From the NCBI RefSeq assembly GCF_003207795.1, contig NZ_NIRT01000009.1, forward strand, positions 1 through 64,000: 64,000 bases of DNA, written 5' to 3'. The stretch is from Komagataeibacter nataicola. GTDB taxonomy: Bacteria > Pseudomonadota > Alphaproteobacteria > Acetobacterales > Acetobacteraceae. Shown here piece after piece: positions 16,196-24,323 of the stretch. Position numbers and translations under genes: made by a program. The notes below the pieces were generated by a model. That model did no database searches and was not told the origin of the DNA. It worked only from the letters and a program-made list of their open reading frames with translations. The stretch's first letter is position 1, and every line of letters starts with the position of its first letter.

Positions 16196-17643
16196 AAGGG
16201 TCATTTCGTGCCTCCATGGCATGGCTGCATACCACACTGGGGCTCATCACCGGCTGGGTGCTGTTTGCCATTGCGCTGTCGGGGTCACTGAGCGTCTATC
16301 GTCAGGAGATCACCCGGTGGATGCACCCTGAACTGGCCAGCCAGCCGGTTGATCCCGTGCAGGTCTGCAGCCGGGCGACAGACTGGCTGGGCCAGCATGC
16401 AGGAACGGCGGCGGCATGGTATGTGGCCTGTCCCACGCCGGAAGCACCATTTGCAACCGGCATATGGCCCAACGCACAGGGAAAATACATTCAACGGGTT
16501 CTAGATCCGCAAAGCGGCAGCCCAGATGGTATGCGCGACACACTCGGGGGTGAGTTCTTCTACCGTTTTCACTTCGAACTCCAGCTTCCCTATCCCTGGG
16601 GCAGGCTGATCGCAGCCATCGCGGCTCTGGCGCTTGTCGTGGCCCTTGTGACAGGCATCATCATCCATCGGCGCATTTTTGCGGATTTTTTCACGTTCCG
16701 GCCGAACAAGGGGCAGCGAAGCTGGCTTGATGCCCATAACCTGTTTGGTGTTGCAGCGCTCCCTTTCCATCTCATGATTTCGTTGACGGGTGCGGTAACG
16801 CTGGCATCCCTGCTGCTGCCATGGAGCACGCAGGCGGTCTATCATCATGACCAGATGGCATCTTACACGGAACTGAATCCGGCCCTGTACTCCCGCCCCG
16901 CCAGCGGCCAGCCAGGGCATCTTGCGCCCATCCTGCCCCTGATCCAGACGGCGGAGAGACATTTCAGGGGCGCAGGTATTGCACAGATTTATGTCTTCAA
17001 TCCATCTGATCGCGCTGCCCTTGTCACGTTCATTTCCGGCAATAACCAGACGGTCAGCACATCTGCCCGGATTATGACCTTCGATGGGGTCACGGGGCAG
17101 TTGCTGAACGAGCATACCGAAACGCGACCCGTCATCAGGCTTTATTCCTTTCTCTATGGCCTTCATGTCGCGCGCTTTGCACCGGGGCTCACACGCTGGC
17201 TCTATTTCCTGTCCGGCCTGACCCTTGCCGTAGTGATCGGGAGCGGGATGCATCTGTGGGCCATCAAGCGCCTGCGGCAGCGGCCTCACCGCGGGCACGT
17301 GATCGTCAGCCGCCTGAATGTTGGCATCCTGGCTGGAACACCGCTGGCTTTTGCCACCTATTTCCTGACCAACCGGCTTCTGCCTGCCACAATGGCGGCC
17401 CGGTCCGGATACGAGGTGCAATCCGTTTTCGTGGTGTGGGCAGTGATACTTGTCTTTGCCCTTTTCCGGCGGCCCGGCCGTGCGTGGCCAGAACTGCTGG
17501 GGGGCAATATGCTGGCCTGCCTGGCTATAACACTGCTCAGCATGCCATGGGCCAGTATCATAACACGCGGGGTAGGGGGAATCGCCCTCGGGCTGGCCGG
17601 GGCGTTCGGGTATGCGGCTTTCCGCACGGCGCGGCAGGCATGA
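16192..17643 (+). CDS. PepSY-TM membrane protein (putative ferric-siderophore reductase type)
   Basis: The start at 16192 overlaps the preceding stop by four bases; the longer upstream frame (to 16015) is excluded because it overlaps the DUF3649 gene. The 483-residue protein has an N-terminal helix (LHTTLGLITGWVLFAIALSG), a periplasmic PepSY region, then FRFHFELQLP-like text (YRFHFELQLPYPWGRLI), a second helix, WLDAHNLFGVAALPFHLMIS, a further periplasmic region, YGLHVARFAPGLTRWLYFLS and three or four C-terminal helices. The paired His residues in the helices are typical of PepSY-associated TM proteins of the PiuB kind, thought to bind haem and reduce iron taken up as ferric siderophore. This role is inferred from family and operon context. 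Confidence 0.85.
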   Translation: MKGSFRASMAWLHTTLGLITGWVLFAIALSGSLSVYRQEITRWMHPELASQPVDPVQVCSRATDWLGQHAGTAAAWYVACPTPEAPFATGIWPNAQGKYIQRVLDPQSGSPDGMRDTLGGEFFYRFHFELQLPYPWGRLIAAIAALALVVALVTGIIIHRRIFADFFTFRPNKGQRSWLDAHNLFGVAALPFHLMISLTGAVTLASLLLPWSTQAVYHHDQMASYTELNPALYSRPASGQPGHLAPILPLIQTAERHFRGAGIAQIYVFNPSDRAALVTFISGNNQTVSTSARIMTFDGVTGQLLNEHTETRPVIRLYSFLYGLHVARFAPGLTRWLYFLSGLTLAVVIGSGMHLWAIKRLRQRPHRGHVIVSRLNVGILAGTPLAFATYFLTNRLLPATMAARSGYEVQSVFVVWAVILVFALFRRPGRAWPELLGGNMLACLAITLLSMPWASIITRGVGGIALGLAGAFGYAAFRTARQA

Positions 17644-17924
17644 TGGTTGCCACTATTCTGTGTGGGCAATGTGCCATGTTGCTGCTGGCCATGGGGTCTG
17701 TGCGGGGCAACGGCATCCTTCTGCGTAAAACAGTCGCACCCCTGACATGTCGATGCCTACGGATAGCAGGATTCGTACTGCTTGGCCTGAGCTTTTTTAT
17801 TCAGATACAGGCGATGGAAACGCCTGTTATCGCGGCGATTAATTGGATTGGTATACTCAGTATTGAAATTATAATTGTGGCAATAGCCTGCACCGTAATA
17901 AATAATATAAAGGTTAATAGATGA
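17640..17924 (+). CDS. DUF3325-type small membrane protein
   Basis: A 94-residue protein with three hydrophobic stretches (VATILCGQCAMLLLAMGS; IAGFVLLGLSFFIQI; IGILSIEIIIVAIACTVI). Its start overlaps the PepSY stop (ATGATG), and homologous DUF3325 proteins close the same receptor-DUF3649-PepSY operon elsewhere, which supports the call more than the sequence itself. The C-terminus is unusually Ile/Asn-rich and ends AT-rich, close to the IS21 relic at 17976. Function unknown; probably an accessory subunit of the inner-membrane iron reductase. Confidence 0.7.
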   Translation: MMVATILCGQCAMLLLAMGSVRGNGILLRKTVAPLTCRCLRIAGFVLLGLSFFIQIQAMETPVIAAINWIGILSIEIIIVAIACTVINNIKVNR

Positions 17925-17975
17925 AGGGTTGGAAGACCGTCTGGCTTTGGTGCCTGAATTGGACAAGGCTCTGGC

Positions 17976-18387
17976 TGTTGATTTTCACTGAGAACTGACC
18001 CGGGTTTTTCATCAGGAATTGGCCCAGCCAGATGCTATTTCAGGCATAGTCGGACGGGCGGTCAAGAAGAGGATCTGTCCTTTCTGTTTTTTGACGCGGC
18101 GGTGCTGGCGCGGAACCTGTAGCTGTCATTTCCTGTCTCGAGGATATGACAGTGATGGGTCAGCCGATCGAGGAGCGCCGTTGTCATCTTCGGGTCACCA
18201 AAGACGTCTCCCCATTCACTGAAGCTCAGATTGGTTGTGATGATGACACTGGTGCGCTCGTAGAGGCGGCTGAGCAGATGGAACAGCAGGGCGCCCCCAG
18301 ACGCGCTGAAGGGAAGATAACCGGGTTCATCAAGGATCACGAGATCCAGGCGGGCAGCCTGTCGGCAATCTGCCCGGCCCGGCTGGC
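17976..18387 (-). pseudogene. istB: IS21-family remnant with IstB ATPase C-terminus
   Basis: A minus-strand frame (18340-18062) reads [40 protein letters not shown] and [20 protein letters not shown], which is the C-terminal half of IstB, the AAA+ helper of IS21-type transposition (Walker B LVILDE, sensor TTN). The N-terminal Walker A half and all of IstA are missing because the element is cut at 18387/18388 by the IS3 copy. The outer end at 17976 (TGTTGATTTTCACTG...) looks like the element's terminal repeat; the same 15 bases recur at 1820-1834. Confidence 0.8.
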
Positions 18388-18428
18388 TGAACTGCCCCGG
18401 GTTTACCGGAGAGCGATTTGTTCAGCGC

Positions 18429-19334
18429 TCAGGCTGCGATATCAAGTCTGCTCTGATCTGCATGGAAGGCGCGTTCGACTTCAGCGGGAGGCCTGTAGCC
18501 GATTGGTGCCAGCAGGCGTCGGTTATTGTACCAGTCCACCCATCTGAGTGTTTTCCATTCGACCTGCGCCATGGATTTCCATGGCCCCGGATGATGGATA
18601 ACTTCGGCCTTGTATAAACCGTTGATCGTCTCCGCCAGTGCATTATCATAACTGTCACCGACCGTGCCGACCGAGGCATCGATGTCAGCCAGCGCCAGGC
18701 GTTCGGTATATCGGATCGACAGGTATTGTGAACCACGATCCGAATGATGGATCAGCGCCTTGTTTCCCGCAGGCTTTCGTTGCCAGATGGCCTGTTCAAG
18801 GGCGTCGAGCACGAACTGGGTAGTCATGGAGGCCGAGACCTTCCAGCCCACGATCCTGCGGGCGAACACATCAATGACGAACGCCACATAGACCATGCCA
18901 TTCCGGGTCTGGACATAGGTGAAGTCCGAGACCCGGAGCTGGTTGGGAGCCTCTGCCTGGAACTGCCGGTTGACCCTGTCATCGGGACAGGGACGCGGCG
19001 TATCCGGACGGGTCGTAATAACTTTCCTGCCCCAGGCTACACCCTTCAGACCCATCTGCCGCATCAGGCGCTCAACAGTGCAGCGTGCAACCTGTCGCCC
19101 CTCACGCTGCAGGCTGTGCCAGACTTTGCGCGCACCATAAACAGCACGATTATCCTGCCAGATCCGACGGATATGTTCCATCAACTCCCTATCGCGCCGC
19201 GCACGCGGGCTGGCCCTGGTCGGATCTCTTGCCATGACCGCCTGCTGGTAAAACGTGGACGGGGCAATCGGCAGAATGCGACAGATTGGCTCGACCCCAT
19301 AATCGGCACGACAGGCTTCAATAAACGCGATCAT
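18429..19334 (-). CDS. IS3-family transposase OrfB (DDE integrase domain)
   Basis: The 301-residue protein has the HTH_21 segment (RVYGARKVW-like: AVYGARKVWHSLQREG) and an intact rve catalytic domain: DFTYV with the first Asp, HHSDRGSQY with the second Asp, and DNALAETINGLYKAE with the Glu, then WVDWYNNRRLL at the C-terminus. It starts at ATG 19334, overlapping the orfA stop by four bases; in active elements a -1 frameshift joins OrfA and OrfB. Full length and intact in its catalytic triad. Confidence 0.88.
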   Translation of the reverse strand: MIAFIEACRADYGVEPICRILPIAPSTFYQQAVMARDPTRASPRARRDRELMEHIRRIWQDNRAVYGARKVWHSLQREGRQVARCTVERLMRQMGLKGVAWGRKVITTRPDTPRPCPDDRVNRQFQAEAPNQLRVSDFTYVQTRNGMVYVAFVIDVFARRIVGWKVSASMTTQFVLDALEQAIWQRKPAGNKALIHHSDRGSQYLSIRYTERLALADIDASVGTVGDSYDNALAETINGLYKAEVIHHPGPWKSMAQVEWKTLRWVDWYNNRRLLAPIGYRPPAEVERAFHADQSRLDIAA

Positions 19335-19663
19335 TTGCGAAACGGGCGGTCGAGCGCTACCTGAGCAAAATAAGCCGAGGCCTTCTTCAGTATCTCATTG
19401 GCCTGACGCAGTTCACGAACCTCCCGCTCCAACGCCTTGATCCGTGCCGTCTCGGCCGTGGTCGGCCCCGGTTGCGCACCCGCGTCCCGCCGGGCCTGCT
19501 TCCACCAGTCGTGCAGGCTGTCGCCCGAGCAGCCCAGCTTGCCACCAATCTCGCGACAGGCCGCCGATAGGCTCGGGTAATCCGAGCGATGCTCGTCCAG
19601 AAGGCGCACGGCGCGCTCACGGAACTCAGGTGAATAACGCTATGTCTTCTTCTTCTCTACCAT
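19331..19663 (-). pseudogene. IS3-family OrfA with a nonsense codon at position 8
   Basis: From ATG 19663 the minus strand reads MVEKKKT and then TAG at 19642-19640, before RYSPEFRERAVRLLDEHRSD resumes in the same frame through the leucine-zipper part (ALEREVRELRQANEILKKAS) to a stop at 19331. In relatives this position is normally Arg or similar, so one base change has closed the frame. A possible internal GTG at 19609 would give a 92-residue product lacking the first helix of the HTH. The rest of the frame is intact, so the mutation is probably recent, or a sequencing error. Confidence 0.75.
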
Positions 19664-19713
19664 AGGGCTCATCCTCCGAGAGTTTTACTCTCCGGTAAAC
19701 CCGGGGCAGTTCA

Positions 19714-19816
19714 GCGCTTTGTGACCCAGTGCCGATAGAAATGGCGCAAGCCATACTTCCAGATCTGATCGCCAGTCGTTGTTCATCGCCAGCGCCCATT
19801 GCAGCTGGTCTTCCAT
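19714..19816 (-). pseudogene. IS701-type transposase, N-terminal fragment
   Basis: From ATG 19816 the minus strand reads MEDQLQWALAMNNDW, then RSDLEVWLAPFLSALGHKA, which corresponds to the N-terminus of IS701-type DDE transposases (W..DL..WL.PFL..LGHK). The homology stops exactly at the right terminal repeat of the IS3 element at 19713. Only 34 residues remain. The family call rests on a short match and is moderate. Confidence 0.5.
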
Positions 19817-19908
19817 GAATCACTGTTCGCTCCCGTTGGGAATCCTTATTCCAAATTTTCTGCCAAAGTAGTGGTAGAGTCCTTCACTCGAAGGCAGGAA
19901 ATGCTCTG

Positions 19909-21123
19909 TCAGCCATCCGCCAGAGCCACTTCCAGGGCTGCTGCTGCCGTGTCGTTCAGGATATCCGCCTGTTCACGGGAAAATATGAGAGGCGGGCGGA
20001 TTTTCAGGACATTCCCAGCCGGGCCGGAAGAGCTGATGAGCACGCCGCGGGCGCGCATTTCATTGACCACCCGGGAGGCGATGGCCTCATCCGCCAGTTC
20101 GGCGCCAATGAAAAGTCCTGCTCCGCGAACATCATGAATGCCCGGGTGCCGGGCCAGTTGTGTCCGCAGGTAGGCACCTACGGTATTGGCGTTTTCCATG
20201 AGGTTCTCGTCCTGGATCACGCCCAGTGTTGCCATGGCGGCGGCCATGGCGACCGGGTTGCCGCCAAACGTATTGAAATAACGGATGCTGGAGCCAAAAT
20301 TCCGGATCACGTCCGGCTGGCATACAAGCCCTGCAACCGGATACCCGTTGCCCATAGGCTTGCCCATCGAGACCATGTCCGGCGTGATGCCATGGCGTTC
20401 AAAACCCCACATATGGGTGCCGGTGCGCCCGAAACCGGGCTGCACTTCATCGGCCAGGAACAGTCCGCCCGCTTCACGGATTGCCTCAACTGCCGGGACG
20501 AGGAACCCGGCAGGATCAGAAAATATTCCATCCGAGGAGAAGATCGTATCCACCACCAGCAGGGCAGGCCGGATACCATGGCGTTGCAGGTCCGCAATGG
20601 CGGATCTGACACCTGCGGCAAAATCCGTGCCTGCCGCAGGGGCGGGCACCGTGCGGACATGCGCCCCGAGATTGACGCTTTTGCCCAGTGAGGGAGAAAT
20701 CTCGGCTGTTGTGGAGGTCACGCCATGGTAGGCATTCTCGGTTATGATCAGCCCGTCGCCACCGGTGACATGGCGGGCGATCCGGATGGCCAGGTCATTG
20801 GCCTCGCTGCCCGAGCACGTAAATGTTGCCTGCGCGGGGAAGGGAAAGGTTGCGAGCAGGGCATCCGCATAATCCACAATGGTATCATGCAGGTAACGCG
20901 TATGCGTGTTCAGCCGTTCCGTCTGGGCCACGATGGCGGCCACAATGCGCGGGTGGCAGTGCCCGGCGGGGACAACATTGTTATAGGCATCCAAAAAGCG
21001 GCGGCCATGCACGTCTGTCAGCCATGCCCCCCGGCCCGATGCAAGGTGCAGCGGTTCATCATAGAACAGCCGGTAAGACGGACTGAGCAACTGATGGCGG
21101 CGTTCAAGGAGGGGCGGCGTCAT
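19909..21123 (-). CDS. class III PLP enzyme resembling ETNPPL/PHYKPL phospho-lyases
   Basis: A fold-type I aminotransferase-class III protein of 404 residues from ATG 21123 (an upstream extension to 21243 is discarded). Landmarks are YNNVVPAGHCHPRIV, NTHTRYLHDTIVDYA, CSGSEANDLA, DEVQPGFGRTG (Asp225 to the PLP nitrogen) and SMGKPMGNGYPVA (Lys255, Schiff base). The MGKPMGNG and YNNV..GHCHP patterns are those of ethanolamine-phosphate and 5-phosphohydroxylysine phospho-lyases, unlike ordinary aminotransferases. Such enzymes eliminate phosphate and ammonia from a phosphorylated amino alcohol, leaving an aldehyde. A hydroxylysine-kinase-like protein is encoded at 35319, supporting that chemistry. 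It forms a minus-strand operon with the symporter upstream. Transaminase activity cannot be excluded. Confidence 0.75.
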   Translation of the reverse strand: MTPPLLERRHQLLSPSYRLFYDEPLHLASGRGAWLTDVHGRRFLDAYNNVVPAGHCHPRIVAAIVAQTERLNTHTRYLHDTIVDYADALLATFPFPAQATFTCSGSEANDLAIRIARHVTGGDGLIITENAYHGVTSTTAEISPSLGKSVNLGAHVRTVPAPAAGTDFAAGVRSAIADLQRHGIRPALLVVDTIFSSDGIFSDPAGFLVPAVEAIREAGGLFLADEVQPGFGRTGTHMWGFERHGITPDMVSMGKPMGNGYPVAGLVCQPDVIRNFGSSIRYFNTFGGNPVAMAAAMATLGVIQDENLMENANTVGAYLRTQLARHPGIHDVRGAGLFIGAELADEAIASRVVNEMRARGVLISSSGPAGNVLKIRPPLIFSREQADILNDTAAAALEVALADG

Positions 21124-21252
21124 GGGGTATCCAGTCTGGAATGGAAAATTGAAACAGGCAGGCGGGGGCATATGGGCAGCCGCGGCCTGTGGACGGCGGA
21201 AAGGGCCGGAAGGCACGAACCGTGAGGCAGGCCATGCCCCCACGGAACGGGA

Positions 21253-22707
21253 TCATGACCCCGAAGATGTGGATAAAGGACGGTCTGTCCAGTTTTCCTC
21301 GATCACGATGTATTCCTGCTCCGCATGATGCCGGACCTTCTGCGGCCGCTGGCAGTTGCCGGTCAGGAACACGATGGCGGTGTTGGCAACAAGGCCGATC
21401 AGGCCGGGATTGATGCCGAGCGTATCGATCCCGCTCAGGTAAAGCCCGCACCCCAGGGCATCCCCCAGTATGATCCCGGCGCACAGCGCCCGGGGCCGGA
21501 CGCGGACCGACAGGATTGCCAGAAGGAAGCAGGGCAGCAACTGCGTTACACCAAAATACGTCATGTTATACAGATGGGAAACCAGTGTTGGCACCATGGT
21601 CGCCAGAACCATGGAGACGACAATATAAAACATGATGACCATCTGCGATGTGGTTTTCTGGTGTTTTTCCGGCAGGCCGGGCACAAGGTTGCGCGCCACC
21701 AGCGACCCGATGACAAGGCACGTGCCAGAAAGCACCACCAGCGCGGACAGGGCGGCCCCGCCGGCCACAATCCCGATCATGGCGGGCGGCAGGAGGGTTT
21801 TTACCGTCTCGATAAAGGCATCATTGGGGGACGTGAGTGCCAGGTGATGATATTTGGCATAAAAGGCAATCAGCATCATGAACGGAAAGACCACCATGTA
21901 AAGCGGCATGAAGATCTGTGCCCGCATTACGGTCCGTGCGCTGCGTGCCGTCATGATGTACGCGCAGCTCAGTGGAAAGATGGGCATGCCAATGGCCTGG
22001 AAAAACATCGTGGACATGGCAAAGCTTTCCTGCCGGCCGGTGATCCCCGTATTGTGCAGTTCATCCGTGCCGATCTGGAACAGGGTAGCGGGATTGTCTG
22101 TCCTGAGCAGCGCCATGACGATCGTGCCGATAATGAACAGCACGAGCAGATCCTTCATGACCGAGACATAAGCGGAGGCCCGGATGCCGGAAATGGCAAT
22201 ATACAGGAAAACGATCCCGCCCGCAGTCAGCATGAGCAGCCAGCGCGAGGAGACGATGTTCAGCCCCGACAGCACAAGGGTCAGGCCGGAAAACTGGATG
22301 GTCGCCCACGGAATCATGAAAAATATGATGTTGAAGGCAACGGTAATTTCAAGCGCGCGGCTGTTGAACACCTTGCGGAAAATGTCTGGCACCGTGGCGG
22401 CGTTGGTATTGCGCGCGAGCTGCCAGATGCGCGGGGTCAGGAAATAGCCGACAGGATAGGCCAGGAGCACATAGGACAGGAACCACGACGCGAACGGGTA
22501 GCCGGAATGATAGATGCCACCGGGGAAGGCGGTCATCATGCCGATACTGTAGGTCTCGCCAATGCCGAGGAAGAAGATGAATATCGAACCAAAGGACCGT
22601 GAGGCCGTAAGGTAGTCCTTGATGTTCTGCGCACCGGCACGCCGCTTTGAAATGATCGCCACGATGATCGACGCGGTGAGGATAAGAATGAAGAAGATGA
22701 TTGCCAT
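21253..22707 (-). CDS. sodium:solute symporter family (SSS) transporter
   Basis: The 484-residue protein has about 13 hydrophobic segments, the LeuT-like arrangement of SSS proteins (PutP, PanF). Recognisable parts are an N-terminal helix then DYLTASRSFGS, GIGETYSIGMMTAFPGGIY, and ISGIRASAYVSVMKDLLVLF (the SSS signature region with the conserved G-ASA). It sits between the LysR gene and the PLP enzyme, so it probably imports the substrate of this cluster with Na+. Some of its relatives take up amino acids or organic acids; the ligand cannot be told. The C-terminal 45 residues are polar and cytosolic. Confidence 0.85.
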   Translation of the reverse strand: MAIIFFILILTASIIVAIISKRRAGAQNIKDYLTASRSFGSIFIFFLGIGETYSIGMMTAFPGGIYHSGYPFASWFLSYVLLAYPVGYFLTPRIWQLARNTNAATVPDIFRKVFNSRALEITVAFNIIFFMIPWATIQFSGLTLVLSGLNIVSSRWLLMLTAGGIVFLYIAISGIRASAYVSVMKDLLVLFIIGTIVMALLRTDNPATLFQIGTDELHNTGITGRQESFAMSTMFFQAIGMPIFPLSCAYIMTARSARTVMRAQIFMPLYMVVFPFMMLIAFYAKYHHLALTSPNDAFIETVKTLLPPAMIGIVAGGAALSALVVLSGTCLVIGSLVARNLVPGLPEKHQKTTSQMVIMFYIVVSMVLATMVPTLVSHLYNMTYFGVTQLLPCFLLAILSVRVRPRALCAGIILGDALGCGLYLSGIDTLGINPGLIGLVANTAIVFLTGNCQRPQKVRHHAEQEYIVIEENWTDRPLSTSSGS

Positions 22708-22777
22708 TAATATGCTCCCGGCGTGCCAGACGAAAGGTCTTTTATTTCAACAGATTCTGTAAAGAGTAGTTGGTGGT

Positions 22778-23824
22778 CTACCCTGCATTGGTGGCAGTGA
22801 TGCTTTCAGGCCTGCCATCAGGCGCTGACGGGGATGCCTGGAGATGGTTCTGGAACTGCTCGAGAAAGATGCGTTCACTATTGCTGTAGCGCCCGTCACG
22901 GTTCCACAGCAGGAATATCCCCGATGTGGTGATGCCCGAGGCAGGTGGCAGGCGCCACAGCCTGCCTGCATCCACCCATGGCTGCGCGATATGTTCAGGC
23001 AGGCACCCGATCCCGTAATTCGTAACAATCATGCGGGTGATTTCCTGGATGGAGCACGATGTGCCCGAGATCCACCCGCTGAAATCCATCTCGTTGCGAA
23101 AAATGGTGATGTTGGAGAGAAGCCCGTCAATCCTGTCCGCTTCCGAGCGGACGAAATTCTCCTGCGCCAGTTCCCGCAGGGAAATGTCACTCTTGCCAAA
23201 AAAGCGGTGGGGCCGCCCGCAGTACAGGCCATAGGACTGCTCCATGATCAGTGAGCGACCGATGCGGGGCAGGGGGCGCGGGCAGAGCCCTATGCCGATA
23301 TTGGCCGTCTTTTTCTGGAGGGAGCTTAGGATGTCCTCGCTGCGTATGCAGATGATTTCAAGCGATATGCGCGGAAAGCGCTCATGGAAGCTGGCCAGGA
23401 ACGTGTCATACGTGACGGATTCAATACTGCTGAGCGTAAGCAGGCGGATATGGCCGCCCACTTCTTCCGCCCCGGATTCGATCTCGTTGCTGATCGCCTT
23501 GATCGAGCCATAGATATCGGATGCCAGGCGCAGCACCTTCTCGCCATGGCTGGAAAGCGTAAAGCGGCTTCCGTTACGGACAATAAGGGCATAACCGATC
23601 TGCTTTTCCAGCCGCCGCAGGGCCTGGCTGACGGCGGACTGTGTCAGGCGCAGGCTGCTGGCCGCGCGTGTGATGTTGCCTTCATGCGCGATGGCGATGA
23701 ACGTGCGCAGCAGGTTCCAGTCCAGCCGGTCGATCAGTTGTTCACTTTTCCTGGGGATGTCATGGCCCGTTTCGGCCTTTCGGTTCACAGGGTCAGGCAT
23801 GGACGGGAAAGAGAGCATGGTCAT
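22778..23824 (-). CDS. LysR-family regulator of the catabolic island
   Basis: After a 33-residue polar N-terminal extension the winged HTH begins (LDWNLLRTFIAIAHEGNITR, then AASSLRLTQSAVSQALRRLE), followed by a substrate-binding domain (HIRLLTLSSIESVTYDTFLA). Starts at ATG 23818 or 23800 are also possible. It is transcribed away from the class II aldolase operon and 70 bases ahead of the symporter on its own strand, so it can control both arms of the island. The 500-base divergent region contains several inverted repeats that are candidate operators. Confidence 0.85.
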   Translation of the reverse strand: MTMLSFPSMPDPVNRKAETGHDIPRKSEQLIDRLDWNLLRTFIAIAHEGNITRAASSLRLTQSAVSQALRRLEKQIGYALIVRNGSRFTLSSHGEKVLRLASDIYGSIKAISNEIESGAEEVGGHIRLLTLSSIESVTYDTFLASFHERFPRISLEIICIRSEDILSSLQKKTANIGIGLCPRPLPRIGRSLIMEQSYGLYCGRPHRFFGKSDISLRELAQENFVRSEADRIDGLLSNITIFRNEMDFSGWISGTSCSIQEITRMIVTNYGIGCLPEHIAQPWVDAGRLWRLPPASGITTSGIFLLWNRDGRYSNSERIFLEQFQNHLQASPSAPDGRPESITATNAG

Positions 23825-24323
23825 GGGGATACAGCCTGATTTCAGTTTTCAGGGTACAGGGTTTCATAAACCTAACCTGCCGCATTGCATGAGGCTCGTT
23901 CACGATTTCATGGCGCTGGACGCCGGGTATTGCACCAGACCTGCAGCGGTATTGCTGCCAGGGCCCGGGGCATCAAACGTTGCGAACCAATAATGATTTA
24001 CCCGAAAGCATGATGTCAATTAATCATTCGGCCTGCCCATCATTATTTCTGTTTCTGGCCATCACATGCGGATGAGAATGCGCTGCGGTGGCAGTCTGGA
24101 CAGATGAAGGATGATTCGCAAGGGCATTAAAGTATATATTCTCTGTAAATAACGAATATATTTTGCAAGGCATACAATTAATGGTCATTATTATCCATTT
24201 TAATGACTATTTATTGTTTTCATATCGAAAGGTTCGTGTAATCATCCTTGCCTTAGTAGGAAAAATGATACGGCCGTGTCCGTTCGCCCTGTGTGCATCT
24301 TTATGTTTTCCGGAGGCTTGTCT
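23825..24323. promoter_or_regulatory. divergent control region between lysR and the aldolase operon
   Basis: This 500-base stretch has no convincing gene and turns AT-rich toward 24200. Two inverted repeats stand out: AATAATGAT (23989-23997) with ATCATTATT (24039-24047), nine pairs separated by 41 bases; and GTCATTA (24184-24190) with TAATGAC (24201-24207), seven pairs separated by ten bases. The core TCATTATT occurs in both, and TTATCCAT at 24191 recurs within the hairpin at 26522. These are candidate binding sites for the LysR protein or another regulator. A ribosome binding site, GGAGG at 24312-24316, precedes the GTG start at 24324. Confidence 0.5.

Larger units (their letters stand above)
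18388..19713 (-). mobile_element. complete IS3-family element, 1326 bp
   Basis: Perfect 26-base terminal inverted repeats occupy 18388-18413 (beginning TGAACTGCCCCGGG) and 19688-19713 (ending CCCGGGGCAGTTCA). Between them lie orfA and orfB in the usual overlapping arrangement on the minus strand. The flanking sequences do not form a target duplication (GGC on the left, GCG on the right), and they belong to different elements: IstB of an IS21 on the left, an IS701-type transposase N-terminus on the right. The copy therefore marks a deletion or rearrangement rather than a simple insertion. orfA carries a nonsense codon, so autonomous activity is doubtful. Confidence 0.85.

Noticed and set aside
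21325-22602. Open frame of 425 codons antisense to the symporter
   Set aside because: The product is extremely His/Gln/Arg-rich, as expected from the complement of a membrane-protein gene.
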